This document shows, piece by piece, positions 47,901 through 57,294 of a stretch of 60,000 nt of DNA. The notes below the pieces were generated by a model. It did no database searches. It was not told where the DNA came from and worked only from the letters and a program-made list of their open reading frames with translations. The stretch spans positions 22,272,184 through 22,332,183 of the forward strand of contig CAIIXF020000012.1 in assembly GCA_903813345.2 (NCBI GenBank), written 5' to 3'. The stretch comes from Owenia fusiformis (taxonomy: Eukaryota; Annelida; Polychaeta; Sabellida; Oweniidae). Both the position numbers and the translations under genes were made by a program. Numbering within the stretch: position 1 is the stretch's first letter; every line of letters starts with the position of its first letter.

Positions 47901-50691
47901 CCCACTCCCCCTATCCACACACAAAAATGTTTTCATGCTTAACCAACTTCGCATTGTGACCACAAAGGTGTTATTAACAAGACACCAGGGTTGGACACGA
48001 AAACAAGGGAGGGGACCCAAAAAGTTTCCGCGCTTGCACAGAAGAAAATAAGGGCCCATTCCATTTTGAAAAATGCCCAGTAATTCCCTCATGGTGTTAA
48101 AATGACTAGTTAGTTGATTTAGACAGAACAAAATTCGAGCCAAATTATCATGGCCTGTAAAATAATAGCTTGTGAGGGATGTAGCCAGAGGGCATACTTT
48201 CCGGAAAATTTATGAGTTTTGGGCTGATTTAGTGCATTCTGAGCGATTCTATGATCAAAATATATGATTTTGAATTTTTAGGCTTATTTTGCGCATTCTG
48301 GGCAATTCTGGTGCATTCTGAGCGATTCTAGAATCAAAATGTATGATTTGCTTATTTAAAAAACTGAATTTTACATTTTTTTTAGCGAATTCTGGGCCGA
48401 TTCTGATGCATTCTGATCGTTCTAGGGATCAAAATATATGATTTACGTATTTTAAAAAATCGAATTTTTAGGCTTATTTGACACGTTCTGAAGGATTCGA
48501 GGATCAAAATAGGCCTATATGAATTATTAAAAAATCAGGGGCATGCTCACCTGAAAAAGTTAAGATTTTGGACTGATTTAGTGTGTTCTTGGCGATTCGA
48601 GGATCAAAATATATGATTTATGTATTTATATAAAAATTGAATATTTATGCTTATTTGGCGCATTCTGGGCAATTCTGAGCGATTAAAGGATCAAAATATA
48701 TGATTAATTTCCGAATCATTTAGTTGCCTCGCTGTTCTAGTCAATTCAGAATTTTTAAAGAAAGTGGCAATCACATCAAAATACACCGTACATATGTCAC
48801 CAAATGTTACCTTCTACCTCGAAATTCTTTAAGAAAGCAAAAAAGGTAGGTCCACATTATTTTAGGAGATATCTGGGGGGGGGGCTCGCACGAGCCCCAT
48901 GAGCCCCCCTGACTACGGGCCTGATCATAGATATTAATGAATGATTAAAATTCATTAATTGGTGATATTAGGACAAAATAGAGTGTAGTCAAGAATTATA
49001 TGTACAGTGAAACATGTAAAGGGGAACATTTCAAACTCAAGCTCCCTCTAAGGTGGCATATAACCCTGTTTATTTTTTCGTGAAGCCACTCAATAAAATT
49101 ATGATTTCTCTGCACCCTGATGTCCAATCAAGATCATTCGAGTATCTATGTGTTCCTGACACGTTCAGGCATCCGGGAATGACAACATCTACCCCAGGTT
49201 TGCACACCATATTGACGTAATCTATGAGTGATATCGGAAAAACAAAATGGTGTGATATTCTTTCAAGATTGCATATAATAACTTACAAAATGTTCCCGAG
49301 ACACAAATCTATTTAAGTAAGGGTTTGTTTTAAAGTCAGAAAGCCCCAATGAGACAATACAAACCCAAAGAAAACCTGGAGGACTGCAGATTTCATGCAA
49401 TTTTTTACATTCATGTAAACAAGTAAAGTACATCTAATCCCCATATAAAAGACTGGCCTATGTGACATGTACTAACATGTTCAAACTGTATTATAGAACA
49501 TCAATATACTGTAGCATGCAAACTCTGTGTTGTCATTCTCGAATGTTCAAACGTGTCAGGAACACAAAGATACTCAAATGATCTTGATTGGACATCAGGA
49601 TGCAGAGAAATCGTAATTCTACTGAGTGGCTTCACAAAAATAAATAGGGTCATAAGCCACGTTAACTTAAGTGAAATAAACCTCTGAAAGAGTAACATTT
49701 CCAAATGGAACATTTTGCCAATCCATTATCTTTCATTGCGATGAACTGTTTTGAAATAATTAACAATTCTGAATTTAAAGTTAAAAATAAATACAGTTAT
49801 TTTCATTATACTCTTATTGTGTATCCCTTGTATTAATAGATTTCATATTTATTACACTACAAACTTTATACTTAGCCAGGCTCAGGAACATTATTAGCAA
49901 AGATATACATGTTTGTATGTACCTGGTATATTGTTATGTGTAGGGGTAGAGGGCAATGTTGTATTAGTTGCATGAGTGCCATCTATAGTTGTAAACATAA
50001 TGGTCCCTGATTTCTCTGTTGTTGATTTTGGCAGTTTGGTTGGTAATGTTGTGGTAGGCGTCGTCGATGTTGTAGTAGGCATAGACGCCAATGTTGTAGG
50101 TGACGTCGTCGTTGTGGTAGGCGTCGTCGTCGTCGTCATCGTTGTTGTTTGTGTTATTGTTGTAGTCCTTTTTGTTGTCATTCTTGGTGTGTTTGTTGTA
50201 GTTGGTATTGCTGTAGTAGTTGGTTTCATTGTTGTTGTAATTGGTAGGTCATCTATAAAAATATATTGAAAATTACATTGAAGCTTTTGCCCCTCATAAA
50301 GCCAATCAATACAAAAATAAGAAATTATGAATTTAAAATGATAAATAGATCCCAAGCGGTTCTTAGTAGGTCCAGTCCGTTCGTACACAGTTGAAGCCCG
50401 TTTTCGAGAACGTAGTGAGAACTAGTTTGGTGTGATAGTAGGGTTACATTGGATTTTATACACAATTTATTGGTTGGTAATTTAATAAGTCACTTAACAT
50501 TATTTTATTTCATCATAGTAATTATACATTATTTTATTTTGATGTTTCAGGTGTTTAAAGAAGACTATCCAAAGCCTCCGATAGAATTTGAAGCAATCAC
50601 AGGGTGGACTGTTGGGGAAGATGGCACCTGTAAATACACCATAGCTCCAACTTATCAGTTCAATTCATGGGACTGGGTTGGCTTATATAAG
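32867..50691 (+). CDS. INPP5K: INPP5K/INPP5J-like inositol polyphosphate 5-phosphatase, internal part of gene
   Basis: Nine exons (32867-32971, 33820-33895, 39697-39813, 40092-40199, 44254-44321, 45286-45397, 45627-45736, 46622-46790, 50551-50691) join in frame through GT-AG introns into about 335 residues. The family removes the 5-phosphate from PtdIns(4,5)P2, PtdIns(3,4,5)P3 or soluble inositol phosphates at membranes. In order: CTWNVAETRPP, GIQEI, RQMQG, GNKGG, NCHLAAH, FWIGDLNFRIE, NPTYKYD, RKPAWTDRILW and SDHRPV, the standard catalytic set. The last exon starts a SKICH domain (WTVGEDGTCKY, SWDWVGLYK). Catalytic domain followed directly by SKICH is the INPP5K/INPP5J plan; one invertebrate ancestor of both is likely, so the symbol is approximate. 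The start exon and rest of SKICH were not found. Introns hold a LINE, a minisatellite and an antisense gene, yet no catalytic exon is lost. Confidence 0.92.
33820..33895 (+). CDS. INPP5K: 5-phosphatase exon, GIQEI
   Basis: Encodes (G)IQEIAFAEEWLESLTNTA, ASKGYVR. GxQE contains the metal-binding glutamate of the family. The last 20 bp and the donor are duplicated 50 bp downstream at a LINE junction. Confidence 0.9.
33964..34790 (+). pseudogene. LINE reverse transcriptase fragment, broken
   Basis: GILQGCQIAPLCYML and ITILQYADD are the RT palm motifs. After a frameshift comes FAEFSGLKVTYNKTEAMWLG and then, past an in-frame stop near 34489, a region with GGLEMLNM. This order is typical of Tx1-like L1 elements. 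The N-terminal endonuclease part is absent (5' truncation). The frameshift and stops show it is inactive. Confidence 0.85.
35142..38864 (+). mobile_element. 3.7-kb TIR DNA transposon nested in the LINE
   Basis: Ends TAGCGAGATAAATAGTG and the complement of TAGCGGGATAAATAGTG, with a second inverted block inside (CGGAACAAATCGTG-AACTTTCC). AAG flanks both ends, a possible 3-bp duplication. Removing it joins the two LINE parts. It carries a broken coding region at about 35950-38165. Confidence 0.85.
35950..38165 (+). pseudogene. Transposon-encoded uncharacterised protein with EEAD/DSD and Cys-rich tail, broken
   Basis: Successive fragments match a protein family I know from many invertebrate genomes without an assigned function: FKFWYMLLQ near 35970, FSLDHTNYACWVPVHVSDMV and SIDQAHEQNNSVIKSEGRAV (36030-36551), RLDIVWDQYVP and LPGNWPEFLRS (37070-37220), SPSSHEEADS then a stop near 37366, TADSDIVVLAVSIAAQL (37443 on), DWMTGCDTTSGFNGKSKTSA, and a tail with many cysteines (CSCKNQCITTRCKCLKG) to 38165. 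HEEAD and DSDIVVLA look like acidic motifs of FEN/XPG-I or PIN-like nucleases; that link is my inference. Frameshifts and stops separate the fragments, so it is inactive. Confidence 0.8.
38865..39347 (+). pseudogene. LINE 3' end, broken
   Basis: The LINE continues past the inserted transposon: a frame with LNIERNLFVNKAKWLVAKQV and ILQGIYPTN, then, shifted, HYFFNCTRTKAFW, which resembles the zinc-knuckle region at the end of Tx1/L1 proteins. It ends in GGGCAATAATTAAAAAAAC. Confidence 0.8.
39530..39560. other. Isolated transposon-like terminus
   Basis: TACAGGGTGACCCAAAAATG resembles the ends of TA-target MITEs such as that at 26359, but no inverted partner was found nearby. Confidence 0.4.
39697..39813 (+). 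CDS. INPP5K: 5-phosphatase exon, RQMQG segment
   Basis: Thirty-nine whole codons: IKERQMQGIYLMMFALREHI, LYIQNIESEITQTGLGGLW, ending at GTAATC. The next exon starts exactly with GNKGG, restoring GLGGLW-GNKGG of the family. The exon is short and A+T-rich and is seen only from the motif and phase. Confidence 0.93.
40092..40199 (+). CDS. INPP5K: 5-phosphatase exon, GNKGG and NCHLAAH
   Basis: Thirty-six whole codons: GNKGGISIRFDIYGVNMCIV, NCHLAAHLHQLNERIN. The donor GTAAGT lies about 60 bp before a 3.6-kb minisatellite. Confidence 0.95.
40262..43872 (+). repeat. 3.6-kb minisatellite, unit about 51-59 bp, roughly 65 copies
   Basis: Units read TCCTTCCATCCATCCATCAA, ACAGTGTCTTTCCATCTGTG, AAATCTGCCAAACTG. 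They differ in the number of CCAT steps and in GAAATC/GATATC/GATC. The array fills most of the intron after the GNKGG exon. Long reading frames on both strands here are products of the repeat, not genes. Confidence 0.97.
44254..44321 (+). CDS. INPP5K: 5-phosphatase exon, DFEDI-DH
   Basis: Encodes DFEDIIETQRFRDKDVDYVL, DH and two bases of a split D codon; donor GTGAGT. Confidence 0.93.
44573..44738. mobile_element. 166-bp hairpin-forming palindrome
   Basis: About 75-nt arms (CAATTGTTGACCTCTCC, GGTCAACCG, GACTGTAAACC, GAAACTACTGTTGAC) pair with their complements around a loop of about 12 nt near 44655, with some mismatches. Likely a MITE; an RNA hairpin is possible because it is transcribed in the 5-phosphatase intron. 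Confidence 0.85.
45286..45397 (+). CDS. INPP5K: 5-phosphatase exon, FWIGDLNFRIE
   Basis: Encodes (D)YVFWIGDLNFRIEELDKGD, IENRIANQDLQSMAHHDQ. The GDLNFR motif carries the catalytic Asp and Asn of the family. Confidence 0.96.
45627..45736 (+). CDS. INPP5K: 5-phosphatase exon, PTYKYD
   Basis: Encodes LNKIRKEQIAFLDFEEGSVN, FNPTYKYDTNTDNYDT; the S codon is split (AG plus C). PTYKYD is a substrate-binding block of the family. Confidence 0.96.
45772..46199. mobile_element. MITE with TACGTTCACACCAACG ends
   Basis: TACGTTCACACCAACG at the left is inverted at the right (CGTTGGTGTGAACGTA). The interior is full of degenerate ACGCTTTGAT and AAGCTCTGTTA units. It lies in the intron after the PTYKYD exon. 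Noncoding. Confidence 0.92.
46622..46790 (+). CDS. INPP5K: 5-phosphatase exon, PAWTDRILW and SDHRPV
   Basis: Encodes KKQRKPAWTDRILWMVHDDA, FQNQTLSVDQRSYTRLDGQL, YTDSDHRPVQSQFIIQ. PAWxDRIL and SDHxPV are the diagnostic 5-phosphatase motifs, with the catalytic histidine in the latter. Confidence 0.97.
47022..47229 (-). CDS. Cytoplasmic tail exon with four Tyr motifs
   Basis: Acceptor CTATTTTCAG; the exon encodes RHKNKQNKGTQKINNANDSI, KTPPLNPVGIQNVQ, then DGYEVPIADPRYEALAIDNH, AYESRENVYSKLAK and TAG at 47024-47022. The four tyrosines are spaced 10, 10 and 7 residues apart. Confidence 0.82.
47022..50252 (-). CDS. Mucin-like single-pass membrane protein with tyrosine-motif tail, 3' part of gene
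   Basis: Three minus-strand exons (50252-49923, 47596-47527, 47229-47022) join in frame; the first junction is phase 1 on both sides and the next completes an AGG codon. Product: a 110-residue Thr/Pro-rich stalk (TTTMTTTTTPTTTTTSPTT), a transmembrane helix (IVGLVLGLMALLILIIVIVY), a basic stop-transfer RRHKNK, then a 68-residue tail ending in a stop codon. The tail has YEVP, YEAL, YESR and YSKL, which look like SH2/PTB docking sites. A Thr-rich stalk would be O-glycosylated; signalling is inferred. The gene is antisense inside the intron between 5-phosphatase exons 46622-46790 and 50551-50691. Upstream ectodomain exons and signal peptide were not found. Confidence 0.8.
47527..47596 (-). CDS. 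Transmembrane exon
   Basis: A 70-bp exon between GCTGCTGTTTCAG and GTATGG encodes IVGLVLGLMALLILIIVIVY and MF, about 22 hydrophobic residues. It is too short to appear as an ordinary reading frame. Confidence 0.82.
47862..48923. mobile_element. 1.06-kb MITE-family element, CCCGTAGCCAGG ends
   Basis: CATGCCCGTAGCCAGG at the left and CTGACTACGGGCCTG at the right, with ATCAT on both flanks (47857-47861, 48924-48928). The interior (48190-48720) holds about five degenerate units of GCATTCTG-GCGATTCT-GGATCAAAATATATGATT. Noncoding. Confidence 0.9.
49045..49672. mobile_element. Foldback element with about 140-bp arms
   Basis: 49049-49192 (GAAGCCACTCA, TTTCTCTGCA, CTGATGTCCAATCAAGATCA) is inverted at 49527-49668, around a noncoding spacer of about 330 bp. 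Confidence 0.88.
49923..50252 (-). CDS. Thr-rich stalk exon
   Basis: Symmetric 1-1 phase exon of 330 bp between TTTTTATAG and GTACAT: DDLPITTTMKPTTTAIPTTT, then dense Thr/Pro, ending THNNIP. The opposite strand reads Val-rich, which is only the complement. Confidence 0.8.
50551..50691 (+). CDS. INPP5K: 5-phosphatase exon, first half of SKICH domain
   Basis: Forty-seven whole codons: VFKEDYPKPPIEFEAITGWT, VGEDGTCKYTIAPTYQFNSW, DWVGLYK. SKICH targets these enzymes to membranes or partners. Its 3' part and the donor GTAAGT are repeated at 50715-50818 and, in an array, from 58513 to the window end. Confidence 0.93.
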
Positions 50692-50694
50692 GTA

Positions 50695-50818
50695 AGTAAG
50701 ATTCAACAAGTCATTGAATGGATATTGAGCAATCACAGGGTGGACAGTTGGGGAAGATGGGACCTGTAAATACACCATAGCTCCAACTTATCAGTTCAAT
50801 TCATGGGACTGGGTTGCA
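50695..50818 (+). pseudogene. One tandem copy of the SKICH exon 3' part
   Basis: CAATCACAGGGTGGACAGTT to GACTGGGTTG repeats the end of the exon 50551-50691, preceded by the start of the intron. It breaks off at GGGTTG, in the middle of what is a complete unit at 58513-60000. Confidence 0.93.
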
Positions 50819-51752
50819 CTATGTAAAATCCTATGATTAATACTTGTGATAACATCTTATATTGATGTTTAATTTGTTGTTTAATCCAATATCACAGAAA
50901 GTATCATTCAATATTATAACATCTGATCCGGACTCAAATATCATTAGAGAATGATACCCGATTAAACCAAAATATATTCCAGTTTAACCTGATATAATTT
51001 AAGTCAGGATCAGATTAAATAGTATTATACGCATATCATTTTCTATTATAACAGGTTTCAAAGTGGTATAATACAAATTATACATATCATTTTTTGTATA
51101 ATACAAATTAAACTGGAATATACCGAGACCAAACAGATGATACTGTATTATACGGTTCAGAAATTAATGGCACTTTGTTTTCATAACGTCAGACCTTAAT
51201 TAAACAAGCTAACGTAAATATTTACATAAGGTAATTCTAGAAGTTTTTTGAAACTCATGTTTGACCATTTGTCTCAGACTGAAATCCGATATTGTTTTTT
51301 TGGCAATCGCACCCCCCCCACCCCCCGACTGAAAGTTGGCTACGCCCCTGTACATGGCTAATAGGGGCACTATTACGCTACGTGCAGAGTCTAGTTATAT
51401 ACTACGAGAAGACGAAACCCTCTTTTAAGAAGTGAAGTCGAACGAATGCAAAGGGTAGGGCACTATAGAAGGGGATCATACAAAAGCACAATCTATTTCA
51501 CAACGCCTTTAACTTTTGCTCTTCAACTGTTGCCCTTTGTGCATTTAAAAAATAAAATATCTTAATCTGATTTGTTTAACCTTTCTTTTCGCTCAGTTCT
51601 GCAATATTACGTCCACATGTTATTTAGGCTTACATGCATGTCATTTGCGAAATAGCTGTAAGACATTATGAGAATGAATATGGGAATTTCCACGTAATAT
51701 GTTGTTCACATGATTATATACACATATCTGCATAACAATCGGAGACAGAAGT

Positions 51753-52433
51753 CAAAATATTGTCCAATATAGAATCTAACATTTAGTGATAACAAAAGGA
51801 TTAATTGCTATATAGTTCTCTTTGTCTTAGTCTTTGTTTTCTTAACTGCGGAAGTCTACCAACATCACCTACGTAGATTACATAAGAGATCATCTAACAG
51901 TCTAAAATTGCTTTTAATCGCAAGTTAAAGTATTCCGACCAAAAGTTGTATACCTGTAATTTGTGGGGGGGGCGATCTTACATCACATACCTACAACGTT
52001 CATATAGAAATATACAATAAGCATGTCGTATAAAAGCTAAAATTATAAATACTCATTTCAAAGTCATTCTGTTCTTGGAAGCGTCAAGAACAACAACAAA
52101 AGCAATGCTAAACACTAAAATAAACAAATCGACTTGATTACGTTTGAAAACTTCTTGAGAGGTGATGGACAAATGTATTTTTCTAACTCATTAGAACGTC
52201 TGTCTGATTGAAATACTATTTTTTAAATACAAACATAAATGAAGAAATCTTGGTCAGAAGTCTGAACATTGTCCAATGAAATAATAAGAACCTACATTTA
52301 ACATTTAATGATTACAAAAGGATTAATTGTTATATAGTCTTTGTCTTAGTCTTTGCTTTTCTAACGGTGGAAGTGTACCAACATCACCTTGATTACAGAA
52401 GATCTAACAGTCTAAAATTGCTTTTAATTCCTG
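51753..52433. repeat. Diverged direct repeats of about 170 bp
   Basis: 51753-51920 and 52265-52433 share ATTGTCCAAT, ACAAAAGGATTAATTG, GTCTTTGTCTTAGTCTTTG, CCAACATCACCT and ATCTAACAGTCTAAAATTGC. Weaker relatives occur near 55890-56060 and 56690-56860. Confidence 0.8.
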
Positions 52434-53123
52434 GGTTTTAATTACATTGTATGAATAGAGTTTTTTGCATCTCTTTTCATTTTAAACCGGACTCTGTTTC
52501 CGTATTTAACAATTTATTGTGATAAATTATTTCAGTTAGTTTCGAAATCAAAACAATTTTCTACATTATGGTCCCCTCCTCTTGCACTGACTAAATATTA
52601 AAATAAGCCAGTCTGATTGCGAGTTTACAAATCCTATAAAAGTAGCTTCAAACCGCCTTTTAATCAGAGAAAACAATAAGTTAATTCATCTGATTGCGAA
52701 AAAACAAATCAATCTAGTTATCTGATCTCCATGCTATTTGATTCGTGCATTATCTACAAGCCAATCGGGCAAGGGTGAAATTATTTCATTTGAAAACAGA
52801 AATAAATATTATAACCCCTCTAGCATAACTGTTCGGGAGAAATTCATACAAAAATAAGGTACACAACTGATGAGGGATCGCACGCAATACAGGCACCCCT
52901 CTCCTCCTCCTCCGTGTTTGCCCACATACGACCATATTTGATAATTTTTCAAAGGAAAAAGCATTTCCCCCGGGACTATAGGTGTAGCGGTTGCCAGAAG
53001 TCGCACAGCTTGGGAGTCAGGGTATCCTGATCCATGCCTCATCGCCTGATTGGTCTGATATTTAGAGGGGGCGCAAAAATGATTAGGGGGGGGGGGGGTA
53101 AACGTGGAAGTTGCCAAAATATC

Positions 53124-53324
53124 CGTGGGCGTATCCAGGGGGGGGGGTTGTGATGGGTGCGATCGCACCCCCGCCCCTTAACAATAAAAATAAAACCCTG
53201 AGAAAGAAGAAGAAAGGAGCTTTAAAATGCTGATCAGGCCACAATCGTACCCTCCTGACTGAAAACCGAAAACTTTTTGGCAATCGCACCCCATCCCCCT
53301 GACTGAAAGCTGGCTACGCCCCTG
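53124..53324. mobile_element. MITE, GGGCGTAGCCAG family, 5-bp duplication
   Basis: CGTGGGCGTATCCAGG at the left and CTGGCTACGCCCCTG at the right, flanked by ATATC on both sides (53119-53123, 53325-53329). It contains GTGCGATCGCACC. A truncated relative lies at about 51285-51350. Confidence 0.88.
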
Positions 53325-53614
53325 ATATCTGTTTTTGGTCATCAATAAAACTATATTTATATGGTGAGGATTTATGGGTTTTGATAACAATAGGCTTTAT
53401 ATATGTATAATTAATCCAAATTCATGTTGTATCATGTTGGCTATATCGTTTCAAGTGAAGAATTAAGAACTGAAATCGGGGTTGACTTAGTTTGAGCAGA
53501 CATATAAAATACATATGTTTTATATGTCTCTGGTTTGAGTCAGGGAACTAAATCTAATCAGACAGACGGATAAATTAATATTTGTTTTAATAAATGAGTA
53601 TTATAGGTTATAGG

Positions 53615-55032
53615 CAGGCCCGTAGCCAGGGGAGGGGTTCGCAGGGTTCGGGCGAACCCCCCTGGCCAAAGATTCTTTCAAAATCATGCAGTTTTCAGGG
53701 GCGTAGGAAGGTGTAAATTCAACACTACGCCAAAAAATACCGCCAAAACTATGAAACAATTGTGTCAAATATTCTATATCAAAACGCCTATTTTATGCTC
53801 GTTAAACGTCATTTTATGGCAATACAGAATGCAATGTTTTCATAACCTAAATGTGAACGGAAATGTTTAAGCGATGCATTTGTATGGGCGATTGGTCATA
53901 CGTATAGGTTGGCGTTTCGATTTTATATGCAAGCTTAAAATCCTTGATTCCCCTTTTAATGTGCTTAAAATGTTCGAATGATTTTCATCATTTAAAATCG
54001 CCATGGAAAATCACAAATCATTCTCACTTCACTTATGTCTCGAACGATATAGACGATCAATTTCCAAATAACAATGAGAGATTTTTAATCATTTTCGAAT
54101 AATTAAATTGAGATATATAGTATTGTCTGATTCCATCGTGTACCGTGCAATACGACACGTACAGATTAAAGAATCTAGCTTGATCAATTGATTTAGAGTA
54201 ACGCATTCGTGATCAATGAAACAATTAACCCTAATGTCTGCAACCTTTTTTATAACACTAATTCGCAAGACCAAATAAACTTCCCACCACAAAGGTCAAA
54301 TCGAGGTCAACGTGACTTAGGGGGTGCCAAAAATGTTATATTTCCTAAAACAATAATCTATTATCTTTCAAATGAAATAAAAATCTAGATAATAGCTTTT
54401 CTAGACCTGAAATCGATGGAACGCGTATTTGAGTAATCAACATTTTCAAGTTGTTTTTGTCTTTAACATTCATATTTCAAGAAGTACTACCAATAACAAT
54501 TGGTGATTTAGTAAGAAAATAGATAATTGCTGACTTAACTATAATTTCTGTCTATGATTTTGCCTAGCAACGGAATATAAATCGATATTGTGAAATTGAA
54601 AAATTGGGGGTAGGGGAGAATAAAAAAAATATACATCTCATTTAAAGAGGCTTATCATTATAATTAAACGAGACCACAGTTTGATTGCATAAGCATTACA
54701 GAACATGCGCAAAAAATTGCAAAGGTATTCATCAAGTAGTTTTTGAAAAAAACATTTCTTTAGGCTAGTGTGCTCGAGATTACTTTTGGACAATACAATG
54801 AGAAAATATGAATAAAGAACATAGGAAAATTAATAAGCCTTTTTATTCTCACTTTTCAACACTACGCACTGGCGTTTTGGCGTACATTGTTCCTACGCCA
54901 CTGGTTTTTCACCATCTTGAGCATTTCTCGTGTGATTTTAGCCATATTTGGACCAAAATTGTCAAATGTGAACCCCCTAGACATTTTTGAAAACTGCCCC
55001 CCCCCCCTTGGCAAATTCTGGCTACGGGCCTG
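53615..55032. mobile_element. CCCGTAGCCAGG-family MITE with a nested element
   Basis: CAGGCCCGTAGCCAGG and GGCTACGGGCCTG are flanked by GGTTATAGG on both sides (53606-53614, 55033-55041). Removing the nested element leaves a MITE of normal length, like that at 57295. Confidence 0.9.
53696..54903. mobile_element. 1.2-kb TIR element nested in a MITE, 5-bp duplication GTTTT
   Basis: CAGGGGCGTAGGAA at the left and TTCCTACGCCACTG at the right, with CAACACTACGC inside both ends. GTTTT lies at 53691-53695 and 54904-54908. No protein is recognised. Confidence 0.93.
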
Positions 55033-55244
55033 GGTTATAGGCAGTATCATGGGAACCAAGGAAGTGTGTATTATTTTCTGTTTACTTCGGAATTCAGTGA
55101 ACCATCTGTAGATTGAAAAACAAGGATCAATAAATACAACTACTCAAAATCAAACATTAGAAATCTATTTTTGACTGGACACATTTTTGTTCTCGAATGC
55201 CAACTTTGATTTGAATGATTTTAATCAAATAAGTAGGTGTGAAT

Positions 55245-55520
55245 ATTTTTGAAACAAATGCGTGATATATACACATATTTTGTACCAAATGTGTGACATA
55301 AACGGCAATTGCGTGCAAAGACCGAACGGAATGCGTTCGCTTTTTTTCGCCATTCGGTATTTTACTGTGTCGGCATTTCACAAAAAACAATTTTTAAAAA
55401 TTTCAACAAAATTCGTGATTTGCGTGATATTTGATCATACACGCTAAATTGATGCGTGATTTCTATTTTTCAAGCAAATGCGTAACAATCACGCCTAATG
55501 CGTGAGGGTTGACAGGGCAG
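55245..55520 (-). repeat. Old copy of the GTCACGCAAA dispersed repeat
   Basis: AATGCGTGATATATACACAT, ACCGAACGGAATGCG and TGCGTGAGGGTTGACAGGG correspond to parts of 30940-31210, with many differences. Confidence 0.65.
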
Positions 55521-55559
55521 TTATTACATCAGAGACATATAAAACGTGACCTGATCGGG

Positions 55560-57294
55560 AGAGGATTCGGGTTGTACACAGTACACACATTGCTATCTCA
55601 TTTGAAGCGCATTTGAAGTTCAGAAAATACAAGAAGACTTGGATAGACATTATGTATTTATATATTTATATGTTATGAATTTATTTTGTATTCAATTCGA
55701 ATTCTGTTGAGTTGGACTCCTTGAACATCCCCCCCCCCCTTGGCTACGTGTATAAGTACCTTCGGCACAGGAGAGAATAATATTAGACTTCTGCAATGCA
55801 ACTAATTAGAGAGACCTAAAATGAAAATAATGTAACAGTGTCTACTTCGGGTAACTGTTCCTGTAGAAAATATACAATTGTAGTCCATCACAGAGTTCAT
55901 TTATTTCACGAAAGCGTCAAAGGACATTGCCTCTAAACGCTAAGATAAACAAATTAACTTCCGCAGAAACATCCTGTAGAGGAAAAAACAAATGGCTTTT
56001 CATAACGGATTAGAATACCCAGTCTGTCTGATTGTATACATGTAATATATTAGATACATTTTAAATTAAATGAATTTTGACGGATTATGTGATTCCTGGG
56101 AAATGAAAAATAGTTTATTTTTCCTGGCTGTTTAATGAAAGCACATTTAAAAATCTCCATTCATTAACATCTAACGGGCTTTGAAAACCAGGGATTGAAA
56201 ACGAGGAATCAATGGTAATTAATATGATCTTAGAATTTGTACACGTGTATGAGAGGTGCGAAAGGCAGGCTGACCGTGCGGTCGCCGTATGGTTGACATG
56301 CGGACAATGTAAGAATGCGAAGGGTAACTGTGTTCCCCTGGTCTGGCCGTCTGATTGCTACAAATGGATATGCATGGATTTATTGCACTCGACAGAGTTA
56401 TGTTTATGTCTTTTGAACGGTGGCTCTACCTCGATGCATCTGTTAATAAATGATTCTATAAGCTTTATTGGATGTGAATTCACCCTTTCAAATTCAAATT
56501 CCAAATAAATAAAGCACACAATTTAAGTGTGACAAAAAAGAGCAAAACTGAAAACCCGTTCACCTTTAGTGCCCGACATTACGTTAATAAACAATTTCCA
56601 CATGTTGAAATATATTGCTATTTGATTGAGTTCAAGACAAAACATTTTGGAATTGTTTCACATAATGTATTATTCCTCGGATTTGATGCATACACATGTT
56701 TCACAATCAGAGACAGGGGTCTTATACGGGGTCTTACATTTGGAAAACCAATCTATAAGTAGTATTAGATTATCACAAAAGATAAATAACTTTTAAAACT
56801 GCGGTTAGGTGGCATCTTGATAACAGTAAAGACAGGTCATCTAGGAATTATTTCTGCCTCTAATTCCTTAAACCGCTTCGTTGAACAGTGCCAAAATATT
56901 TCAGTCAGATCCTAAAACAAAACTATTTTTATTTTTAATCCCCTCACCTTGTCAATGTCTATGCCTGCATCTGGTTTTGCCCACCATTGGGAGGGAGCCG
57001 ATATACACATAGATTACTTACTTCCCATGGACAGGGGGGGGGGGTACAGAAACGAACAATCTGGGGTCAAAAAAGATAATTGGGGAAGGGGGAGGGGAGG
57101 TGGTGAATAGTGAAGTCCGGGAGCGAAGTAAAGGGGTACTGAAATCTTTCTTTTGATATTTAGTGCTTGAATGTAGACTCGTTTCCACTCCCCGCACTCA
57201 AGTAAAATTTAAATATTTGATCCAAAGGAGTTATTTTGTATCAAACTTGCATTCCGATTAATTAACACTCCCACGATTGTACCGCTTCACTATT
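55560..57294. other. No gene recognised
   Basis: Reading frames at 56212-56508 and 56529-56762 have no family resemblance and no splice evidence. G-rich tracts occur at 57030-57110. Part of the segment that interrupts the SKICH repeat. Confidence 0.4.

Noticed and set aside
49976-50269. Val-rich plus-strand reading frame
   Set aside because: Complement of the Thr-rich exon; the minus-strand reading has splice sites and matching phases, the plus-strand one does not.
52809-53289. Minus-strand Pro-rich reading frames
   Set aside because: They arise from C/G runs of the MITE at 53124-53324 and neighbouring sequence.
56212-56762. Two plus-strand reading frames with several cysteines
   Set aside because: No recognisable domain, signal peptide or splice sites; they lie in the segment that interrupts the SKICH repeat.
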